The notes beneath the pieces were generated by a model. That model saw nothing but the letters and a program-made list of their open reading frames with translations, had not been told where the DNA came from and did no database searches. A stretch of DNA of 12,189 nt from Pavlovales sp. CCMP2436 (taxonomy: Eukaryota; Haptophyta; Pavlovophyceae; Pavlovales), in assembly GCA_026770615.1 (NCBI GenBank), contig MU631549.1:187953-200141 (forward strand). Direction: 5' to 3'. Positions 1 through 6,693 of the stretch are shown here, in pieces. The translations under genes and the position numbers were made by a program. Positions within the stretch are counted from its first letter, which is position 1, and every line of letters begins with the position of its first letter.

Positions 1-300
1 TTTTTTTTTTTTTTTTTTTTAGGGCTAGGGTGTTTTTTTGGGGTTGGGACGAGAGCTGAGGAGGGGGGTGCATTATTATTGCTATTAGGGGCTAGTGATT
101 GGGCTGATGACCACTTTCCTCTTTCTGCCTTACGTTTGTGGCGGAGGTGTGTGTATGAGAGGACATCAAATCAATTTGTTCATTTATCAGTTCTCTAGGG
201 GAGTAGGGGTCAACAACGCAAATGACCTGAAGAATGTCCTCTGTTATTGGATTTGTGCTGGCGTTGTGGCCTCCTAACCCCTTGATTTCTCCGGTCTTAG
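1..300 (+). other. 3' part of an upstream gene 1 intron
   Basis: Starts with a T-run at the window edge and ends in the acceptor CTCCGGTCTTAG. No stretch encodes the residues expected before IRARKAVVSNA, and no copy of the exon-a edge was found. Confidence 0.7.
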
Positions 301-483
301 ATCCGCGCGCGTAAAGCCGTGGTTTCGAACGCGCACGTCGCGGCCACCGTCTCCCTCCTCCCAGAGCATGCGCGCCCCCCCGCGCGCCCCGGATCTGGCG
401 GACCTTTGAACGCTGGCCTGGAGATGACGCCGAGCTTCATGCACCTTCATTTGGGGATTCGCGGCGATGGGTTTGAAGAGGCG
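301..483 (+). CDS. Gene 1 exon a
   Basis: The acceptor is ...CGGTCTTAG at 292-300, and the in-frame TAG at 298-300 sets the exon limit. The exon begins IRARKAVVSNA, the beta-strand/turn segment that in this family precedes the substrate-domain helices, and contains MTPSFMHLHLGI near its end. The donor is GTATGT at 484, phase 0 (61 codons). A Pro/Arg/Gly-rich insert (HARPPARPGSGG) is GC-rich compared with the rest of the exon and looks like a loop expansion. Confidence 0.9.
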
Positions 484-3400
484 GTATGTGCAGCGTTTTT
501 TTTTTCTCCGTTTTTTCTCCGTTTTTTTTTTTTTTTTGAGTGTAACTTATCTCTATCTTGGCCCATCATCTTTGATATTTTTAATTGTCAAATGCAGGTC
601 TTGAACCACTCCAATGAACCGTTACGCATCCACTACTCCGTTGTCCTAGACGATTTTAGCGACATTCTGAAGCCACGAAACATGGTGCGTTTTTTATTTC
701 TTTTTTAATACGACTTATTTACCAAAAAGACGGGACAGACAGTGGGTGGCGGGTAGTCAGGTCACGTATATATATATATATGTATTAAACTACGACTTCC
801 TTTCAAAAAAAGACGGGACAGACAGTGGGTGGCAGACAGTCAGGTCACGTGAACGCCCAGCGCGCAACATGGTGCGTAGAATATAACTTAAAAGAACTAT
901 AGAACTATATATCTATTTATATATATATATAAATATATACCCGACTCGAATTTTAATCTGATATAATATTAAGACTTGCTAAGAATCAATTATTTTTTAA
1001 TGCTATGCGAATTGCAGCCCACGGATATTCTTGGATCGGGAACTGTAGCCTCAACAATGCCCATTTATATATATTAAACTTTCAGGACAGTCAGACGCCA
1101 GCTTGAATACCTTTCAGAAATACTTTAAACAACGACTTACTTACAAAAAAGAGACGCGCAGACAGTGGCTGGCAGACAGTCAGGTCACGTGAACGCCCAA
1201 CCAAAAAATTTAGGCATAATGTTTGAATAATTTAAGCTTTTACTATTATTTTCACTATTATTTATTGCCGTCGGTGCTGTTTAGATGTTGATGGCTTGCT
1301 ACTCCGTTTTGGTGCGAGTACGAATTTGTAACAACTCGTGACAGCAGACTAATTCGAATCCGGACTCGGCCGAATCCGGGGCAACTGCCAAACAGAGGCA
1401 GTTGCAAACACAATTTGAGCGATATTCTAAAATTGCGCAACATAATGCGCAAACGGAAAAAGGAAAGGATTTCTAGTCAGGACTTCTGTCCCCAAAAGAC
1501 GGTCTCCCGGACGTGAGTTCAGGACCTTTTCCAGGCACACAGATACCCCCCCCCCCGGCCCCCTGCGCCTGATTACTCAGAGAGCCCTTTTGACAAATTC
1601 GACTCTTGCCCGATTTAAACCTGTTATCTTGTAGTGTCGGCTATTTGTTTGTCGCCACTAGACCATGGCAAACAGAATACAGTTGTAAAACACAAATATT
1701 TCTTTGAAATTATATCATGATAGAACACGACAAATTCCCCCACCTCCCTCCTCCCCCCCCCTCCCACCTCCCCCACCCCTGCTCTCCCCCCCTATGTCAT
1801 TGTCTCATTCCCAACCGTACCCCCCCTCCCCCCCCTAGGTCATTGTCTCATTCCCAACCGTACCCCCCCTCCCCCCCCTAGGTCATTGTCTCATTCCCAA
1901 CCGTACCCCCCCTCCCCCCCCTAGGTCATTGTCTCATTCCCAACCGTACCCCCCCTCCCCCCCCCTAGGTCATTGTCTCATTCCCAACCGTACCCCCCCT
2001 CCCCCCCCCTAGGTCATTGTCTCATTCCCAACCGTGCCCCCCCTCCCCCCCCCTAGGTCATTGTCTCATTCCCAACCGTACCCCCCCTCCCCCCCCCTAG
2101 GTCATTGTCTCATTCCCAACCGTGCTCGATTCCTCTCTCGCGCCGCAGGGACATCATATAGTCCACGCATAGTGCGCGCTGTCCTCTAAAAGAAAGAAAA
2201 AAAGAAAAATAGAGCTCGATCTGTCGTTCTATAATTTTATTAATTCATTTATTTAATTTCTTTGATGGATTTGACTTAAAATAGATTCATCGCATCCACG
2301 CTACCGTTTGTGCCTGGAGCGTGTACAGCATGCCCGTGAAATTATACTGCAACAGGGGTATCATATCGTCCACGACTAGTGCGCGCTGCCCTTCCTATAC
2401 TGTAACCTGCTGAAGCCAGGACCATGTTCCTGGTTAATTCCTTGCCGGCAAGGGATGAACCCAAACGATGCTTTATTCCAAATAACTGTAAACTAGTTTT
2501 TAATCGGCGCGTTTTTTTTGTTCCTCTGGACCGAAACCTGGGAACAGCCGCACAGTTTTTTTTTTTTTTTTTGGAACCCACTACATAATTCAGTGTGCGA
2601 TAGCGTTGCCGCTGGCTTTTTAATGTTCGCTTTCTCGCGGCTTTGACCGCTGAGTCCGGATCAGTTCATAATCCGGTCAGGAATTAGTAGTCTTACACAA
2701 GATAATTCTTATTTGTTGTCGACAAATATTCGAAAAGGCGCCGAGTGCTGCTGACGTCTCAATTTCAATAGTTAGCCTGGAGGCGTTTTGGCCTCGGCTT
2801 CGCGCGGCTTTTAGGCTGTTAGTCCGGATCTGATTTTTCCGGGCTTGAATTTGGTAGTCTTACTGCCCGTACGCCTTCGGGCTGCAAGTCGGGGGACGAT
2901 AAAAAAAATTATTATAAAAAAAAGTCTTTCCCAAGGTAATTCTTATTTGTTGTCGACAAAAGCGCCTTAAGCAGCAGATATCGTAATAACCACCTCCTCC
3001 GACGCCTAGGGCGCTGGCGGATTTGTTGAAGGGGAATCGCAACATAGCATTCGTCGGTTTCCGTGGGCTCGAGCAACAATATTGTAATCCTTTAGAGTAT
3101 GTTTCATATTCAGAATCGAAACAGCCACCAATTTTGGTTTCTAGTCATGTTCTTGACGTTGTAAATATATTGTTCCCACTTGAACTGGTAAAGGATTGAG
3201 CACTTGAAGGAGGAGGGGGGATGGTTGAAAGAGTTATATTTATTGGTAAAGGAGGAGGATTGGGCGCTTGGTATATATTAGACGTTGATGAGGTCCCATT
3301 GCCCGATTCAGGGGTGGGGACGGTATCCGTGGGCTTGAGCGATTAGGTCCCATCGCCGTATTGTTTCTCAACGCTTGGGTCCGGTGGAGACCTGCTTGGG

Positions 3401-6400
3401 AGCGGACGTTAATCTAGAAACTTACACACACTTTGTCGACGAAAAATAAGTATTATCTTGTGTAAGACTACTAATTCCTGACCGGATTAACTGATCCGGA
3501 CTAAGCGGCAAAAGCCGCGCGAAAGCGATGAAATAAAAGCCAACGGCAACGCTATGCGAGTCTGGATTTGAAAATAATCGGTCATCGAATTAAGTAAATT
3601 AAAAGGAATAATGCTCAGTATCGACTGACCGTGATCTCATGTGACTGTTTTGTGTGTGTAAATTTGCACACACACTGCTATGCCGCGATGAGGGTGATGA
3701 GTCGTAGGAAGGCATGCTCCCCCCCACCTCTCATCCTATCCCTCACCCACCCCCCCCCACCCCACACACACACACACTCACCTACCCCCCCCCTTCCCCA
3801 ATAACATACACACACAGCTATGCCGCAGATGAGGATTATGCGTCGTGGGAAGGCATGGACAGGCGATCCAAAGAGTACTTACTTTTAAAAGAACAGGTTA
3901 GCGCTGCTGCTGGAGCCAGGACTCTGTTCTTTTAAATCTGTTCTTGGGTGTATTTACATCGAATTCACACGTCGTACCTGTATAGCTATGAGGTTTTCAC
4001 CAATGCGATTAGTACCGAAAACTGTAAGCTGGTCAGCGCATTGACAGGCTATTCGCCGAGTGCTCACTTTTAAAAGAGCAGGTTCGGCCTGTTTTCTTTC
4101 GTTAAAGATCTTCTAGGGCCTTCCAAATAGAATGAAATACAATAAAAATAAATCCAATCTTTGGAGGGCCCTCGGATTATTATGTCGATTATTATCAACA
4201 GCATAAATATTGGTTGTATTCTTGGAAATAATCATTCTTGTTTCTACCCCCCCCTTCCCCCCCCCCACCCATAGCGCGCTAGCAACCTCTGGCGAGCCCT
4301 CGAATCAATCGCGCCGGACATTCGCTCTCGTGTCGTCGAGGGATTAGTCGCGTCGCCTCTCACACATGAGCGGTATTTGCGCAGGTTTGTTTTGTTTTGT
4401 TTTGTTTTGGTTTTTTGGTTTTCTGTTTTGTTTTACATTCTATATCATGTTTTAATTTATTCTTCAGTTGGATAAAGAGGTGGTCGGTCAGGTGAGCATG
4501 CTCTCCTACACAGCCTCCCCCCCCTCACCCCGATGTACACACACACGCGACGCCAACCCTCCCTCCCCCACCCTCACCCTTGTTTCAATTGTCTGAGAGC
4601 CGAACGCAGTATCTGCTTTCTGACTGCCCACTGCCCACCCTTCCTCGCGCTGACCCCCCCCCCCTACACACACACACACACACACGCACACACACGCACA
4701 CACACGCACACACACACCTCGCGCACACACCCCGCCCCTCCCCCACCCCAGACCTCGCGGCACGTCTACTTCTTGAGAAGCATTCATGTCTACTAATAAT
4801 TCTTGGTATTTGTAAGCATCAAATGTTTTTACATATCCTAAATTTTCGGCAATTTTCTACAATCCCCCCCAGGCCTCGCGGCACGTACGGGCCCACCGTG
4901 TTCCCGACAGACGGATCGGACCTACCCTGGGCAAAAACGCAAGTTCCGGGCTTACTACATTGCGGCGACAGCTGCTATCCAGGTGAATAGTCATACAAGT
5001 GATCGTAACAGCTGTCACCGTAATGTCACCAGTGACAGTAATGTATAAATGTATCATTTCGTAACAATAAGCGCAACAATAAGCGCAAGAGTAACCGTAT
5101 ATGGATCTTCAAACGCGAATATAAACGCACTATTTCGTATCAATATACATTCCGTTTTTTTTTACAATGATTCCTTCAACGCCACCCCACTTGCAGTTTC
5201 TGTCGGGGGCATAGGAGTATTGGCGCCTGAACTCCGACGGCTGAGGCGAGGCAATCATCTGAAGATATCTATATTACGGGGCCAGCCCCCTGCTCGTTTC
5301 AAAACAAATTTAAAAACAATTAGAAACCTTATTTGCTTAAAAATCAGATTACAGTTTTCAGTACTTATCGCATAGGTGAAAACCTCTTTTCGAGGTTTTT
5401 ACCAAGAACAGAGTCCTGGCTTCAGCACTTAGTTAGGTTGTTAGTTAGGTTGTTATGATGACCTTTAGGGTTTTGTCGACAACAAATAGGAACTAACTTG
5501 TGTAAGACTAGCTAATTCCTGTCCGTATTAACAGATCCGGACTCAGCGGCCAAAGCGTTCCGAAAGCCAAAGTCAACGGCAACGCCTTCGCTTGCCCGGC
5601 TGCCACCCTACTCGGGCCTACTTCATCATCTTTCGAGACTTGATGAAATAAATACGACTCAATTCATAGTCTTTATTAACTAATTAAGTGCCCTATAATT
5701 ATTTCAGATCCAAACTCCTTGTGAATGGATGCTATGGAGAATGTGACGGGAACTGCCAAACTCTTAGAGCCCTGGCTACCTTTAGCCTGGATGCGTTTTG
5801 GCCTCGGCTTTGCGCGGCTTCTGAGCCGTTATTCCGGATCTGATATTTCTGGACAGGCGTTAGTGGTCAGTCTTACATAAGATAATTCAAATTTGTTGTC
5901 GACGAAGCACGCTCACACAATGCCTCCCGCCCGTCCCTCTTCACAGGGGGATATTTAGCGGTGGGGACGGTATCCACGGGCCTGGAGCAAATAGGTCCCT
6001 TGGCCCGAGTGTTTCTTAGCGCTTGGGTTCGGTGGAGACATGCTTGGGAGCGAACGTAAAGCTGTAAATTTGCACACGCACACCAGTCACATGAGATCAC
6101 GGTCAGTCGATGCCGAGAATCATTCACTTTCATTAGGCCCATGTAAGTTTATTCGGTGAAGAGTAGGATTATTGAGTCGCCCTGTCCGGCCTGCTAGAGC
6201 CCCTTGTTGGGAATCGTGGCCGAGGGAAGGAGATAGCAGCCGCCCCCGTGAAAAAGGAGCAGGCTCGGCGAGCTGCGCACACAGCGCACGTCATTCTAAT
6301 ATTATGATATCATCTGAAACAGAAACAAGAGCACCTTCTAATTCGCTAATCTTATGAGGCTAGACTCTAGGCTCTCAATCGAGAAACGAAGGGAATGTTA

Positions 6401-6660
6401 CGGGCGTTTTGGTGCGAGTACGAATGTGTAACAACTCGTGACAGCAGACTAATTCGAAATCCTGACTGGGCCGAATCCGGAGCAACTGCCAAACAAAGGC
6501 AGTCGCAAAGGGTCAGTATTTGCAAAGGGGGCGGCCGACTCACGCTTTAGGCTGAGTCGCCCGACGCCCTTATCCCCATCGTATCACCGTTTGAGATGCC
6601 TGGAGTCTAGCCTAACTAGGATTAGCGAATTAGTGCAACTGCCTTTAATAATCACAGCAG

Positions 6661-6693
<33 letters not shown>

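Larger units (their letters stand above)
711..1199 (+). repeat. R1 repeat, three direct copies (711-768, 792-859, 1132-1199)
   Basis: Each copy starts near ACGACTT, has an A-run, then GACGGGACAGACAGTGGGTGGC (degraded in copy 3), AGTCAGGTCACGT and, in copies 2 and 3, GAACGCCCA. The first two are near-tandem and separated by an (AT)n run. The third lies about 270 nt further on. No coding potential is visible. They look like non-autonomous repeat fragments. Confidence 0.85.
685..2100 (+). other. Gene 1 intron 2, repeat-filled, with duplicated splice sites
   Basis: 1,416 nt. Contents in order: three copies of repeat R1, a decoy copy of the exon-b end plus donor at 866-877, AT-rich simple sequence (about 765-950), one copy each of R8, R2 and R7, a C-rich tract from about 1737, and a minisatellite made of the acceptor and exon-c start. 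The true acceptor is the last CCCTAG at 2095-2100, shown by reading frame and protein fit. Confidence 0.85.
2597..3559. mobile_element. Foldback/MITE-like element with about 128-bp inverted ends
   Basis: The left end 2597-2726 and the right end 3432-3559 are inverted copies of repeat R3. Shared motifs include GATAGCGTTGCCG, AGTCCGGATCAGTT, GGTCAGGAATTAGTAGTC, TTACACAAGATAAT and GTCGAC near the inner edges. Between them lie a second R3 copy (2773-2960, interrupted by about 65 bp) and R4a (3312-3410). No transposase frame is present, so it would be non-autonomous. It could also be a chance inverted arrangement of dispersed R3 copies, because clear target-site duplications were not seen. Confidence 0.6.
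2172..3817 (+). other. Gene 1 intron 3, with foldback element and decoy splice sites at both edges
   Basis: 1,646 nt. From 5' to 3': an A-rich stretch, a copy of the exon-c end (2353-2388), repeat R5a, a foldback element with inverted R3 ends (2597-3559) that includes R3 copy B and R4a, repeat R6a, a copy of the exon-d start (3677-3716), and a C/CA-rich tract leading to the acceptor ACACACAG. No other coding exon was found. Confidence 0.82.
3897..4274 (+). other. Gene 1 intron 4, with R5 copy and decoy splice sites
   Basis: 378 nt. R5 copy b occupies 3903-4033, beginning 7 nt into the intron. It is immediately followed by a copy of the exon-d end plus donor. A weaker copy of the exon-e start lies at 4155-4181, then a C-run and the acceptor CCCATAG. 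Confidence 0.85.
4385..4872 (+). other. Gene 1 intron 5, with (TTTTG)n, (CA)n, possible micro-exon and decoy acceptor
   Basis: 488 nt. A (GTTTT)n-like run follows the donor (4385-4410). A 24-nt segment framed by splice consensus lies at 4468-4491, and a (CA)n microsatellite at about 4667-4722. A copy of the exon-f start with CCCCAG lies at 4746-4765. The final acceptor is CCCCCCCAG at 4864-4872. Confidence 0.85.

Noticed and set aside
95..277. 60-codon open frame at the window start
   Set aside because: No family resemblance, lies in the intron before exon a, and composition is non-coding.
1018..1076. Possible exon after GAATTGCAG (PTDILGSGTVAST...)
   Set aside because: It does not match the expected family segment, hits a stop in AT-rich sequence, and exons b and c already join without a gap.
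1796..2123. CRISPR-like array of regular repeats
   Set aside because: Spacers are near-identical C-runs, the repeat equals an exon start, and the context is a eukaryotic intron.
4506..4990. Open frames rich in Thr/His or Cys/Val across 4506-4990
   Set aside because: They are translations of the (CA)n and C-rich tracts; only 4873-4982 is coding, as exon f.
5005..5045. Copy of the exon-f end plus donor near GTAACAGCTGTCACC
   Set aside because: Only ACAGCTG and a CCAG are shared, with no aligned run across the junction; too weak to count with the other donor copies.
5197..5375. Alternative last exon of gene 1 reading VSVGGIGVLAPELRRL after a TTGCAG acceptor
   Set aside because: The phase fits and GIGV resembles the family motif, but the rest does not, and the exon at 7163 completes the motif perfectly without extra residues.
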